Positions 15,106 through 15,121 of a DNA stretch of 15,121 bases are shown here, one piece after another. The stretch's first letter is position 1; each line of letters starts with the position of its first letter. Under the pieces are notes generated by a model. It searched no databases, was not told the DNA's origin, and saw only the letters and a program-made list of their open reading frames with translations. The translations under genes and the position numbers were made by a program. Source of the DNA: an uncultured Collinsella sp. (GTDB taxonomy: Bacteria; Actinomycetota; Coriobacteriia; Coriobacteriales; Coriobacteriaceae); contig URBB01000046.1 of the NCBI GenBank assembly GCA_900545835.1, positions 1-15,121 of the forward strand, given 5' to 3'.

Positions 15106-15121
15106 CTGTCTCTTATACACA
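15106..15121. other. Nextera/Tn5 mosaic-end adapter remnant
   Basis: The last 16 bases, CTGTCTCTTATACACA, are identical to the start of the reverse-complemented Tn5 mosaic-end sequence used in Nextera libraries. They interrupt fabG exactly at the edge of the window. Read on the minus strand they give the well-known artefactual N-terminus (M/V)YKRQ. They are library sequence left at the end of a contig, not part of the organism. Confidence 0.95.

Overview
The window looks like a chromosomal segment of a Coriobacteriia actinobacterium, most likely Collinsella or a close relative. This is inferred from the high-GC coding style, the character of the ribosomal proteins, and a fatty-acid cluster with a fused accD-accA gene. 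No 16S rRNA is present to confirm it. Every convincing gene lies on the minus strand, so transcription runs from high to low coordinates. The last 16 bases (15106-15121) match the Nextera/Tn5 mosaic end. They are library adapter and not genome, so the window ends at a contig edge inside fabG.

Region 1 (14842-9578, in transcription order): fabG (truncated) - fabF - accB - fabZ - accC - accDA. This is a compact fatty-acid initiation and elongation operon. AccB, AccC and the fused AccDA make malonyl-CoA. FabF, FabG and FabZ supply condensation, keto-reduction and dehydration. Spacings are short or overlapping.

Region 2 (9537-6352): a lone PTS EIIC permease 40 bp after accDA, closed by a strong rho-independent terminator (8252-8284). 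It is followed by a cation diffusion facilitator exporter and a histidine-phosphatase-family enzyme. GGGACAG-core palindromes lie just after the 3' ends of accDA and of the EIIC gene.

Region 3 (6351-5893, 459 bp without a gene): a 165-bp inverted-repeat element with two perfect 49-bp arms around a 67-bp centre that has its own hairpin. It is followed by candidate promoters and a structured leader for rplC.

Region 4 (5892-104): rplC - rplD - rplW - [structured gap] - rplB - rpsS - rplV - rpsC - rplP - rpmC - rpsQ - [structured gap] - rplN - rplX, then an intrinsic terminator. This is the S10 cluster plus the first two genes of the spc cluster. rpsJ is absent from the head, and rplE and the later spc genes do not follow rplX. 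A 26-bp sequence (23/26 identical) occurs upstream of both rplC and rplB, suggesting the cluster is read as separately controlled segments.

No wholly new multigene system is evident. The most unusual material is non-coding: the 49-bp-arm inverted repeat, the shared element before rplC and rplB, the structured leaders, and the REP-like palindromes.
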